A stretch of DNA of 64,000 nt from Ptiloglossa arizonensis (taxonomy: Eukaryota; Arthropoda; Insecta; Hymenoptera; Colletidae). Under the pieces are notes generated by a model, which saw nothing but the letters and a program-made list of their open reading frames with translations, did no database searches and was not told the origin of the DNA. The stretch lies in NCBI RefSeq assembly GCF_051014685.1, contig NW_027479488.1, positions 1 through 64,000 on the forward strand. The letters are read 5' to 3'. A program made the position numbers and the translations under genes. Positions 15,847 to 30,039 of this stretch are shown here, in pieces. How positions within the stretch are numbered: position 1 is the stretch's first letter; each line of letters starts with the position of its first letter.

Positions 15847-16294
15847 AACATGTAACGTATAACGTATAGCGTATAATGTATAACGTATTACATATTACAT
15901 ATAACGTATAACGTACAACGTATAACGTATAACGTATAACGTCTAACGTTTAACGTATAACGTACAACGTATAACGTATAACGTATAACGTATAACGTAC
16001 AACGTATAATGTATAACGTATATCGTATAACGTATAACGTATAACTAATAACGTATAAGGTATAACGTGTGACGTATAACGTATAACGTATAACGTATAA
16101 CATATAACGTATAACGTATAATGTATAAGGTAAAACGTATAACGTATAACGTATGACGTATAACGTATAACGTATAACGTATAACGTATAACGTATAACG
16201 TATAACGTATAAAGTATATCGTATAACGTACAACGTATAACGTATAACGTATAACGTATATCCTATAACACATAACGTATAGCGTATAACGCAT
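15847..16294 (+). repeat. C-prime+D higher-order module, copy 4
   Basis: The fourth copy lies 2,870 bases (410 units) from copy 3 at the G4A+A6G marker, with its D start at 16,057. A further D cassette starts 518 bases later at 16,575 without the C-prime part in front, so that one is a partial copy. Confidence 0.85.
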
Positions 16295-16469
16295 AACGTA
16301 TAACGTATAACGTATAACGTATAACGTATAACGTATAACGTATAACGTATAACGTATAACGTATAACGTATAACGTATAACGAATAGCGTAAAACGTAAA
16401 ACGTATAACGTATAACGTATAACGTATAACGTATAACGTATAACGTATAACGTATAACGTATAACGTAT

Positions 16470-18968
16470 AACGTATAACGTACAACGTATAACGTATAAC
16501 GTATAACGTATAACGTACAACGTATAATGTATAACGTATATCGTATAACGTATAACGTATAACTAATAACGTATAAGGTATAACGTGTGACGTATAACGT
16601 ATAACGTATAACGTATAACGTATAACGTATAACGTATAATGTATAAGGTAAAACGTATAACGTATAACGTATGACGTATAACGTATAACGTATAACGTAT
16701 AACGTATAACGTATAACGTATAAAGTATATCGTATAACGTACAACGTATAACGTATAACGTATAACGTATATCCTATAACACATAACGTATAGCGTATAA
16801 CGCATAACGTATAACGTATAACGTATAACGTATAACGTATAACGTATAACGTATAACGTATAACGTATAACGTATAACGTATAACGTATAACGAATAGCG
16901 TAAAACGTAAAACGTATTACATATTACGTATAACGAGTAACGTATAACGTATAACGTATAACGTATAACTTATAACGTAAAACGCATTACATATTACGTA
17001 TAACGAGTAACGTATGACGTATAACGTATAACGTATAACGTATAACGTATAACGTATAACGTATAACGTATAACGTATAACGTATAACGTATAACGAATA
17101 GCGTAAAACGTAAAACGTATTACATATTACGTGTAACGAGTAACGTATAACGTATAACGTATAACGTATGACTTATAGCGTAAAACGCATTACATATTAC
17201 GTATAACCAGTAACGTATAACGTATAACGTATAACGTATAACGTATAACGTATAACGTATAACGTATAACGTATAACGTATAACGTATAACGTATAACGT
17301 ATAACGTATAACGTATAACGTATAACGTATAACGTATAACGTATAACGTATTACATATTACATATAACGTATAACGTACAACGTATAACGTATAACGTAT
17401 AACGTATAACGTATAACGAATAACGTGTAACGTATAACGTATAACGTATAACGTATAACGTATAACGTATAACGTATAACGTATTACGTATAACGTATAA
17501 CGTATAGCGTATAACGCATAACGTATAAAGCATAACGTAAAACGTTAAACGTGTAACGTATAACGTATGGCGTATAACGTATAACGTATTACATATTACA
17601 TATAACGTATAACGTAAAACGTATAACGTATAACATATAACGTCTAACGTTTAACGTATAACGTATAACGTATGACGTATAACGTATAACGTATAACGTA
17701 CAACGTATAACGTACAACGTATATCGTATAACGTATAACGTATAACGTATAACGTACAACTTATAACGTAAAACGCATTACATATTACGTATAACGAGTA
17801 ACGTATAACGTATAACGTATAACGTATAACGTATAACGTATAACGTATAACGTATAACGTATAACTTATAACGTATAACGTATAACGTATAACGTATAAC
17901 GTATAACGTATAACGCATAACGTATAACGTATAACGTATAACGTATAACGTATAACGTATAACGTATAACGTATAACGTATAACGTATAACGAATAACGT
18001 AAAACGTAAAACGTATTACATATTACGTGTAACGAGTAACGTATAACGTATAACGTATAACGCATAACTTATAACGTAAAACGCATTACATATTACGTAT
18101 AACGAGTAACGTATAACGTATACCGTATAACGTATAACGTATAACGTATTACATATTACATATAACGTATAACGTACAACGTATAACGTATAACATATAA
18201 CGTCTAACGTTTAACGTATAACGTACAACGTATAACGTATAACGTTTAACGTATAACGTATAACGTATAACGTATAACGTATGACGTATAACGTATAACG
18301 TATAACGTATAACGTATAACGTTTAACGTATAACGCATAACGTATAACGCATAACGTAAAACGTTAAACGTGTAACGTATAACGTATGGCGTATAACGTA
18401 TAACGTATTACATATTACATATAACGTATAACGTACAACGTATAACGTATAACATATAACGTCTAACGTTTAACGTATAACGTACAACGTATAACGTATA
18501 ACGTATAACGTATAACGTATAACGTATAACGTATAACGCATAACGTATAACGCATAACGTAAAACGTATAACATGTAACGTATAACGTATAGCGTATAAT
18601 GTATAACGTATTACATATTACATATAACGTATAACGTACAACGTATAACGTATAACATATAACGTCTAACGTTTAACGTATAACGTATAACGTACAACGT
18701 ATAACGTATAACGTATAACGTATAACGTACGACGTATAACGTATAACGTATATCGTATAACGTATAACGAATAACGTAAAACGTAAAACGTATTACATAT
18801 TACGTGTAACGAGTAACGTATAACGTATAACGTATAACGTATAACTTATAACGTAAAACGCATTACATATTACGTATAACGAGTAACGTATAACGTATAA
18901 CGTATAACGTATAACGTATAACGTCAAACGTATAACGTATAACGTATAACGTATAACGTATAACGTAT
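16470..18968 (+). repeat. Segmental duplication 2, copy b
   Basis: This is the partner of 13,082-15,615, shorter by five units in total. The right edge is set by an A6C+T7A unit at 15,616 that has no match here, where a T5A unit stands at 18,969. Confidence 0.85.
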
Positions 18969-19769
18969 AACGAATAACGTATAACGTATAACGTATAACG
19001 TATAACGTATGACGTATAACGTATTACGTATAACGTATAACTTATAACGCATAACGTATAACGCATAACGTAAAACGTTAAACGTGTAACGTATAACGTA
19101 TGGCCTATAACGTATAACGTGTTACATATTACATATAACGTATAACGTACAACGTATAACGTATAACATATAACGTCTAACGTTTAACGTATAACGTATA
19201 ACGTATAACGTATAACGTATAACGTATAACGTATAACGTATAACGTACAGCGTATAACGTCAAACGTATAACGTATAACGTATAACGTATAACGTATAAC
19301 GTATAACGTATAACGTATAACGAATAACGTATAACGTATAACGTATAACGTATAACGTATAACGTATAACGTATTACGTATAACGTATAACGTATAACGT
19401 ATAACCTCAAACGTATAACGTATAACGTATAACGTATAACGCATAACGTATAACCAATAACGTATAACGCATAACGTATAACGTATAACGTATAACGTAT
19501 AACGAATAACGTGTAACGTATAACGTATAACGTATAACGTATAACGTATAACGTATAACGTATAACGTATAACGTATAACGTATAACGTATAACGTATAA
19601 CGCATAACGTATAAAGCATAACGTAAAACGTTAAACGTGTAACGTATAACGTATGGCGTATAACGTATAACGTATTACATGTTACATATAACGTATAACG
19701 TATAACGTATAACTTATAACGTATAACGTATAACGTATAACGTATAACGTATAACGTATAACGCATAAC

Positions 19770-22268
19770 GTATAACGTATAACGTATAACGTATAACGTA
19801 TAACGTATAACGTATAACGTATAACGTATAACGTATAACGAATAACGTAAAACGTAAAACGTATTACATATTACGTGTAACGAGTAACGTATAACGTATA
19901 ACGTATAACGCATAACTTATAACGTAAAACGCATTACATATTACGAGTAACGTATAACGTATACCGTATAACGTATAACGTATAACGTATTACATATTAC
20001 ATATAACGTATAACGTACAACGTATAACGTATAACATATAACGTCTAACGTTTAACGTATAACGTACAACGTATAACGTATAACGTTTAACGTATAACGT
20101 ATAACGTATAACGTATAACGTATGACGTATAACGTATAACGTATAACGTATAACGTATAACGTTTAACGTATAACGCATAACGTATAACGCATAACGTAA
20201 AACGTTAAACGTGTAACGTATAACGTATGGCGTATAACGTATAACGTATTACATATTACATATAACGTATAACGTACAACGTATAACGTATAACATATAA
20301 CGTCTAACGTTTAACGTATAACGTACAACGTATAACGTATAACGTATAACGTATAACGTATAACGTATAACGTATAACGCATAACGTATAACGCATAACG
20401 TAAAACGTATAACATGTAACGTATAACGTATAGCGTATAATGTATAACGTATTACATATTACATATAACGTATAACGTACAACGTATAACGTATAACATA
20501 TAACGTCTAACGTTTAACGTATAACGTATAACGTACAACGTATAACGTATAACGTATAACGTATAACGTACGACGTATAACGTATAACGTATATCGTATA
20601 ACGTATAACGAATAACGTAAAACGTAAAACGTATTACATATTACGTGTAACGAGTAACGTATAACGTATAACGTATAACGTATAACTTATAACGTAAAAC
20701 GCATTACATATTACGTATAACGAGTAACGTATAACGTATAACGTATAACGTATAACGTATAACGTCAAACGTATAACGTATAACGTATAACGTATAACGT
20801 ATAACGTATAACGAATAACGTATAACGTATAACGTATAACGTATAACGTATGACGTATAACGTATTACGTATAACGTATAACTTATAACGCATAACGTAT
20901 AACGCATAACGTAAAACGTTAAACGTGTAACGTATAACGTATGGCCTATAACGTATAACGTATTACATATTACATATAACGTATAACGTACAACGTATAA
21001 CGTATAACATATAACGTCTAACGTTTAACGTATAACGTACAACGTATAACGTATAACGTATAACGTATAACGTATAACGTATAACGTATAACGTACAACG
21101 TATAACGTATATCCTATAACACATAACGTATAGCGTATAACGCATAACGTATAACGTATAACGTATAACGTATAACGTATAACGTATAACGTATATCGTA
21201 TAACGTATAACGTATAACGTATAACGTATAACGTATAACGCATAACGTATAACGCATAACGTAAAACGTTAAACGTGTAACGTATAACGTATGGCGTATA
21301 ACGTATAACGTATTACATATTACATATAACGTATAACGTACAACGTATAACGTATAACATATAACGTCTAACGTTTAACGTATAACGTACAACGTATAAC
21401 GTATAACGTATAACGTATAACGTATAACGTATAACGTATAACGTACAACGTATAACGTATATCCTATAACACATAACGTATAACGTATATCCTATAACAC
21501 ATAACGTATAGCGTATAACGCATGACGTATAACGTATAACGTATAACGTATAACGTATAACGTATAACGTATATCGTATGACGTATAACGTATAACGTCT
21601 AACGTTTAACGTATAACGTATAACGTATAACGTATAACGTATAACGTATAACGTATAACGTATAACGTACAGCGTATAACGTCAAACGTATAACGTATAA
21701 CGTATAACGTATAACGTATAACGTATAACGTATAACGTATAACGAATAACGTATAACGTATAACGTATAACGTATAACGTATAACGTATAACGTATTACG
21801 TATAACGTATAACGTATAACGTATAACCTCAAACGTATAACGTATAACGTATAACGTATAACGCATAACGTATAACCAATAACGTATAACGCATAACGTA
21901 TAACGTATAACGTATAACGTATAACGAATAACGTGTAACGTATAACGTATAACGTATAACGTATAACGTATAACGTATAACGTATAACGTATAACGTATA
22001 ACGTATAACGTATAACGTATAACGCATAACGTATAAAGCATAACGTAAAACGTTAAACGTGTAACGTATAACGTATGGCGTATAACGTATAACGTATTAC
22101 ATGTTACATATAACGTATAACGTACAAAGTATAACGTATAACGTATAACGTATAAGGTATAACGAATAACGTGTAACGTATAACGTATAACGTATATCGT
22201 ATAACGTATAACGTATAACGTATAACGTGTAACGTATAACGTATAACGAATAACGTATAACGTATAAC
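19770..22268 (+). repeat. 2.5 kb higher-order repeat, copy alpha
   Basis: This block and the next form a head-to-tail pair with period 2,499-2,506 bases (357-358 units). Matched markers include T5A at 19,837/22,336, A2C at 19,963/22,469, the T7C+A1G pair at 20,565/23,071, and the GGCC-bearing unit at 20,943/23,449. Cassette A in this copy has lost one unit (A1T fused with T5A+A6G into TACGAGT, near 19,940), which explains the one-unit difference in offset. The left edge is uncertain within a consensus run. Confidence 0.87.
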
Positions 22269-24813
22269 GTATAACGTATAACGTATAACGTATAACGTAT
22301 AACGTATAACGTATAACGTATAACGTATAACGTATAACGAATAACGTAAAACGTAAAACGTATTACATATTACGTGTAACGAGTAACGTATAACGTATAA
22401 CGTATAACGCATAACTTATAACGTAAAACGCATTACATATTACGTATAACGAGTAACGTATAACGTATACCGTATAACGTATAACGTATAACGTATTACA
22501 TATTACATATAACGTATAACGTACAACGTATAACGTATAACATATAACGTCTAACGTTTAACGTATAACGTACAACGTATAACGTATAACGTTTAACGTA
22601 TAACGTATAACGTATAACGTATAACGTATGACGTATAACGTATAACGTATAACGTATAACGTATAACGTTTAACGTATAACGCATAACGTATAACGCATA
22701 ACGTAAAACGTTAAACGTGTAACGTATAACGTATGGCGTATAACGTATAACGTATTACATATTACATATAACGTATAACGTACAACGTATAACGTATAAC
22801 ATATAACGTCTAACGTTTAACGTATAACGTACAACGTAAAACGTATAACGTATAACGTATAACGTATAACGTATAACGTATAACGCATAACGTATAACGC
22901 ATAACGTAAAACGTATAACATGTAACGTATAACGTATAGCGTATAATGTATAACGTATTACATATTACATATAACGTATAACGTACAACGTATAACGTAT
23001 AACATATAACGTCTAACGTTTAACGTATAACGTATAACGTACAACGTATAACGTATAACGTATAACGTATAACGTACGACGTATAACGTATAACGTATAT
23101 CGTATAACGTATAACGAATAACGTAAAACGTAAAACGTATTACATATTACGTGTAACGAGTAACGTATAACGTATAACGTATAACGTATAACTTATAACG
23201 TAAAACGCATTACATATTACGTATAACGAGTAACGTATAACGTATAACGTATAACGTATAACGTATAACGTCAAACGTATAACGTATAACGTATAACGTA
23301 TAACGTATAACGTATAACGAATAACGTATAACGTATAACGTATAACGTATAACGTATGACGTATAACGTATTACGTATAACGTATAACTTATAACGCATA
23401 ACGTATAACGCATAACGTAAAACGTTAAACGTGTAACGTATAACGTATGGCCTATAACGTATAACGTATTACATATTACATATAACGTATAACGTACAAC
23501 GTATAACGTATAACATATAACGTCTAACGTTTAACGTATAACGTACAACGTATAACGTATAACGTATAACGTATAACGTATAACGTATAACGTACAACGT
23601 ATAACGTATATCCTATAACACATAACGTATAGCGTATAACGCATAACGTATAACGTATAACGTATAACGTATAACGTATAACGTATAACGTATATCGTAT
23701 AACGTATAACGTATAACGTATAACGTATAACGTATAACGCATAACGTATAACGCATAACGTAAAACGTTAAACGTGTAACGTATAACGTATGGCGTATAA
23801 CGTATAACGTATTACATATTACATATAACGTATAACGTACAACGTATAACGTATAACATATAACGTCTAACGTTTAACGTATAACGTACAACGTATAACG
23901 TATAACGTATAACGTATAACGTATAACGTATAACGTATAACGTACAACGTATAACGTATATCCTATAACACATAACGTATAACGTATATCCTATAACACA
24001 TAACGTATAGCGTATAACGCATGACGTATAACGTATAACGTATAACGTATAACGTATAACGTATAACGTATATCGTATGACGTATAACGTATAACGTCTA
24101 ACGTTTAACGTATAACGTATAACGTATAACGTATAACGTATAACGTATAACGTATAACGTATAACGTACAGCGTATAACGTCAAACGTATAACGTATAAC
24201 GTATAACGTATAACGTATAACGTATAACGTATAACGTATAACGAATAACGTATAACGTATAACGTATAACGTATAACGTATAACGTATAACGTATTACGT
24301 ATAACGTATAACGTATAACGTATAACCTCAAACGTATAACGTATAACGTATAACGTATAACGCATAACGTATAACCAATAACGTATAACGCATAACGTAT
24401 AACGTATAACGTATAACGTATAACGAATAACGTGTAACGTATAACGTATAACGTATAACGTATAACGTATAACGTATAACGTATAACGTATAACGTATAA
24501 CGTATAACGTATAACGTATAACGCATAACGTATAAAGCATAACGTAAAACGTTAAACGTGTAACGTATAACGTATGGCGTATAACGTATAACGTATTACA
24601 TGTTACATATAACGTATAACGTACAAAGTATAACGTATAACGTATAACGTATAAGGTATAACGAATAACGTGTAACGTATAACGTATAACGTATATCGTA
24701 TAACGTATAACGTATAACGTATAACGTGTAACGTATAACGTATAACGAATAACGTATAACGTATAACGTATAACGTATAACGTATAACGTATAACGTATA
24801 ACGTATAACGTAT
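22269..24813 (+). repeat. 2.5 kb higher-order repeat, copy beta
   Basis: This is the second member of the tandem pair. Homology with copy alpha ends at 24,814, where a T5C unit stands against consensus in the extension of alpha. The 429-base stretch ending at 24,526 has the same minus-strand translation as those ending at 19,605, 22,027 and 32,114. Confidence 0.87.
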
Positions 24814-25199
24814 AACGCATAACGTGTAACGCATAACGTAAAACGTATAACATGTAACGTATAACGTACAGCGTATAACGTATAACGTATTACATAATAC
24901 ATATAACGTATAACGTACAACGTATAACGTATAACATATAACGTCTAACGTTTAACGTATAAAGTACAACGTATAACGTATAACGTATAATGTATAACAT
25001 ACAACGTATAACGTATAACGTATATCGTATAACGTATAACGTACAACGTATAACGTTTAACGTATAACGTATAACGTATAACGTATAACGTCAAACGTAT
25101 AACGTATAACGTATAACGTATAACGTATAACGTATAACGTATAACGTATAACGAATAACGTATAACGTACAACGTATAACGTATAACATATAACGTCTA

Positions 25200-26355
25200 A
25201 CGTTTAACGTATAACGTATAACGTATAACGTATAACGTATAACGTATAACGTACAACGTATAACGTACAACGTATATCGTATAACGTATAACGTATAACG
25301 TATAACGTATAACTTATAACGTAAAACGCATTACATATTACGTATAACGAGTAACGTATAACGTATAACGTATAACGTATAACGTATAACGTATAACGTA
25401 TAACGTATAACGTATAACGTATAACGTATAACGTATAACGTATAACGTATAACGTATAACGTATAACGTATAACGTATAACGTATAACGCATAACGTATA
25501 ACGTATAACGTATAACGTATAACGTATAACGTATAACGTATAACGTATAACGTATAACGAATAACGTGAAACGTAAAACGTATTACATATTACTTGTAAC
25601 GAGTAACGTATAACGTATAACGTATAACGTATAACTTATAACGTAAAACGCATTACATATTACGTATAACGAGTAACGTATAACGTATAACGCATAACGT
25701 ATAACGTATAACGTATAACGTATAATGTATAACGTAAAACGTATAACGTATAACGTATAACGTATAACGTATAACGTATAACGCATAACGTATAACGCAT
25801 AACGTAAAACTTATAACATGTAACGTATAACGTATAGCGTATAACGTATAACGTATAACGTATAACGTATAACGTATAACGTATAACGTATAAGGAGTAA
25901 CGTATAACGTGTAACGTATAACGTATAACGTATAACGTATAACGTATAACGTATAACGTATAACGTATAACGTATAACGTATAACGTATAACGTATAACG
26001 AATAACGTATAACGTATAACGTATAACGTATAACGTATAACGTATAACGTATAACGTATAACGTATAACGTATAACGCATAACGTATAACGCATAACGTA
26101 AAACTTATAACATGTAACGTATAACGTATAGCGTATAACGTATAACGTATAACGTATAACGTATAACGTATAACGTATAAGGAGTAACGTATAACGTGTA
26201 ACGTATAACGTATAACGTATAACGTATAACGTATAACGTATAACGTATAACATAAAACGTATAACGTATAACGTATAACGTATAACGTATAACGTACAAC
26301 GTATAACGTACAACGTATATCGTATAACGTATAACGTATAACGTATAACGTATAA
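25200..26355 (+). repeat. Segmental duplication 3, copy a
   Basis: This block matches 35,109-36,250 (and its tandem copy) at offset 9,903, or 9,910 at the left edge. The value 9,903 is 5 modulo 7, as expected after the -2 break at 32,325. A few substitutions differ, for example AACGTGA here near 25,565 against AACGTAA in the partner. It carries C3G+T5A+A6G units (AAGGAGT). Confidence 0.82.
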
Positions 26356-26699
26356 CGTATAACGTATAACGTATAACGTATAACGTATAACGTATAACGT
26401 ATAACCTCAAACGTATAACGTATAACGTATAACGTATAACGTATAACGTATAACGTATAACGTATTACGTATAACGTATAACTTATAACGCATAACGTAT
26501 AACGCATAACGTAAAACGTTAAACGTGTAACGTATAACGTATGGCGTATAACGTATAACGTATAACGTATAACGTATAACGCATAACGTATAACGTATAA
26601 CGTATAACGTATAACGTATAACGTATAACGTATAACGTATAACGTATAACGAATAACGTAAAACGTAAAACGTATTACATATTACGTGTAACGAGTAAC

Positions 26700-28090
26700 G
26701 TATAACGTATAACGTATAACGTATAACGTATAACGTATAACGTATAACGTATAACGTATAACGTATAACGTATAACGCATAACGTATAACGTATAACGTA
26801 TAACGTATAACGTATAACGTATAACGTATAACGTATAACGTATAACGAATAACGTAAAACGTAAAACGTATTACATATTACGTGTAACGAGTAACGTATA
26901 ACGTATAACGTATAACGTATAACTTATAACGTAAAACGCATTACATATTACGTATAACGAGTTACGTATAACGTATAACATATAACGTATAACGTATAAC
27001 GTATAACGTATAACGTATAACGTATATCGTATAACGTATAACGTATAACGTATAACGTATAACGTATAACGTATAACGTATAACGTATAACGTATATCGT
27101 ATAACGTATAACGTATAACGTATAAGGAGTAACGTATAACGTGTAACGTATAACGTATAACTTATAACGTAAAACGTATTACATATTACGTATAACAAGT
27201 AACGTATAACGTGTAACGTATAACGCATAACGTATAACGTATAACGTATAACGTATAACGTAAAACGCATTACATATTACGTATAACGAGTAACGTATAA
27301 CGTATAACGTATAACGGATAACGTATAACGTATAACGTATAACGTATAACGTATAACGAATAACGTATAACGTATAACGTATAACGTATAACGTATAACG
27401 TATAACGTATAACGTATAACGTACAACGTATAACGTATAACGTATAACGTATAACGTATAACGTATAACGTATAACGAATAACGTATAACGTATAACGTG
27501 TAACGTATAACGTATAACGTATAACGTATAACGTATAACGTATAACGCATAACGTATAACGCATAACGTAAAACGTATAACATGTAACGTATAACGTATA
27601 GCGTATAATGTATAACGTATTACATATTACATATAACGTATAACGTACAACGTATAACGTATAACATATAACGTCTAACGTTTAACGTATAACGTACAAC
27701 GTATAACGTATAACGTATAACGTATAACGTACGACGTATAACGTATAACGTATATCGTATAACGTATAACGAATAACGTAAAACGTAAAACGTATTACAT
27801 ATTACGTGTAACGAGTAACGTATAACGTATAACGTATAACGTATAACTTATAACGTAAAACGCATTACATATTACGTATAACGAGTAACGTATAACGTAT
27901 AACGTATAACGTATAACGTATAACGTACAGCGTATAACGTCAAACGTATAACGTATAACGTATAACGTATAACGTATAACGCATAACGTATAACGTATAA
28001 CGTATAACGCATAACGCATAACGCATAACGTATAACGTATAACGAATAACGTACAGCGTATAACGTCAAACGTATAACGTATAACGTATA
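26700..28090 (+). repeat. Segmental duplication 4, copy a
   Basis: The partner is about 37,620-39,005 at offset 10,918. Matched markers are T5C at 26,774/37,692, T5A at 26,844/37,762, T7C at 27,922/38,840 and 28,048/38,966, and the T7C+A1G pair at 27,726/38,644. Compared with duplication 3, the offset is greater by 1,015 bases (145 units), reflecting the extra 1,309-bp copy on the right less 42 units. Confidence 0.82.
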
Positions 28091-28700
28091 ACGTATGACG
28101 TATAACGTATAACGTATAACGTATAACGTATAACGTATAACGTATAACGTATAACCTCAAACGTATAACGTATAACGTATAACGTATAACGTATAACGTA
28201 TAACGTATAACGTATTACGTATAACGTATAACTTATAACGCATAACGTATAACGCATAACGTAAAACGTTAAACGTGTAACGTATAACGTATGGCGTATA
28301 ACGTATAACGTATTACATATTACATATAACGTATAACGTACAACGTATAACGTATAACATATAACGTCTAACGTTTAACGTATAACGTACAACGTATAAC
28401 GTATAACGTATAACGTATAACGTATAACGTATAACGTATAACGTACAACGTATAACGTATATCCTATAACACATAACGTATAGCGTATAACGCATAACGT
28501 ATAACGTATAACGTATAACGTATAACGTATAACGTATAACGTATAACGTATAACGTATATCGTATAACGTATAACGTATAACGTATAACGTTTAACGTAT
28601 AACGTATAACGTATAACGTATAACGTCTAACGTATAACGTATAACGTATAACGTATAACGTATAACGTATAACGTATAACGTCAAACGTATAACGTATAA
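28080..28700 (+). repeat. Cassette E+C block, copy 1
   Basis: This block pairs with 29,270-29,890 at offset 1,190 (170 units), with further relatives from 33,429, 42,256 and 45,456. The A1G unit (28,097/29,287) and the A1T unit (28,216/29,406) keep offset 1,190, but the AACCTCA unit between them is at 28,153/29,336, offset 1,183. One unit was lost on one side of that marker and one gained on the other. Confidence 0.83.
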
Positions 28701-29269
28701 CGAATAACGTATAACGTATAACGTATAACGTATGACGTCAAACGTATAACGTATAACGTATAACGCATAACGTATAACCTATAACGTATAACGCATAACG
28801 TATAACGTATAACGTATAACGTATAACGTATTACGTATAACGTATAACGTATAACGTATAACGTATAACCTCAAACGTATAACGTATAACGTATAACGTA
28901 TAACGTATAACGTATAACGTATAACGTATAACGTATAACGTATAACGTATTACGTATAACGTATAACCTCAAACGTATAACGTATAACGTATAACGCATA
29001 ACGCATAACGCATAACGTATAACGTATAACGAATAACGTACAGCGTATAACGTCAAACGTATAACGTATAACGTACAACGTATAACGTATAACATATAAC
29101 GTCTAACGTTTAACGTATAACGTACAACGTATAACGTATAACGTATAACGTATAACGTATAACGTATAACGTATAACGTATAACGTACAACGTATAACGT
29201 ATATCCTATAACACATAACGTATAGCGTATAACGCATAACGTATAACGTATAACGAATAACGTATAACG

Positions 29270-29890
29270 TATAACGTATAACGTATGACGTATAACGTAT
29301 AACGTATAACGTATAACGTATAACGTATAACGTATAACCTCAAACGTATAACGTATAACGTATAACGTATAACGTATAACGTATAACGTATAACGTATAA
29401 CGTATTACGTATAACGTATAACTTATAACGCATAACGTATAACGCATAACGTAAAACGTTAAACGTGTAACGTATAACGTATGGCGTATAACGTATAACG
29501 TATTACATATTACATATAACGTATAACGTACAACGTATAACGTATAACATATAACGTCTAACGTTTAACGTATAACGTACAACGTATAACGTATAACGTA
29601 TAACGTATAACGTATAACGTATAACGTATAACGTACAACGTATAACGTATATCCTATAACACATAACGTATAGCGTATAACGCATAACGTATAACGTATA
29701 ACGTATAACGTATAACGTATAACGTATAACGTATAACGTATAACGTATATCGTATAACGTATAACGTATAACGTATAACGTTTAACGTATAACGTATAAC
29801 GTATAACGTATAACGTCTAACGTATAACGTATAACGTATAACGTATAACGTATAACGTATAACGTATAACGTCAAACGTATAACGTATAA
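29270..29890 (+). repeat. Cassette E+C block, copy 2
   Basis: This is the partner of 28,080-28,700. The right edge is at about 29,892, where the A6C+T7A unit is followed by T5C here but by T5A in copy 1. Confidence 0.83.
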
Positions 29891-30039
29891 CGTATAACGC
29901 ATAACGTATAACCTATAACGTATAACGCATAACGTATAACGTATAACGTTTAACGTATAGCGTATAACGTATAATGTATAACGTATAACGTATAACGTAT
30001 AACGTATAACGTATAACGTATAACGAATAACGTATAACG

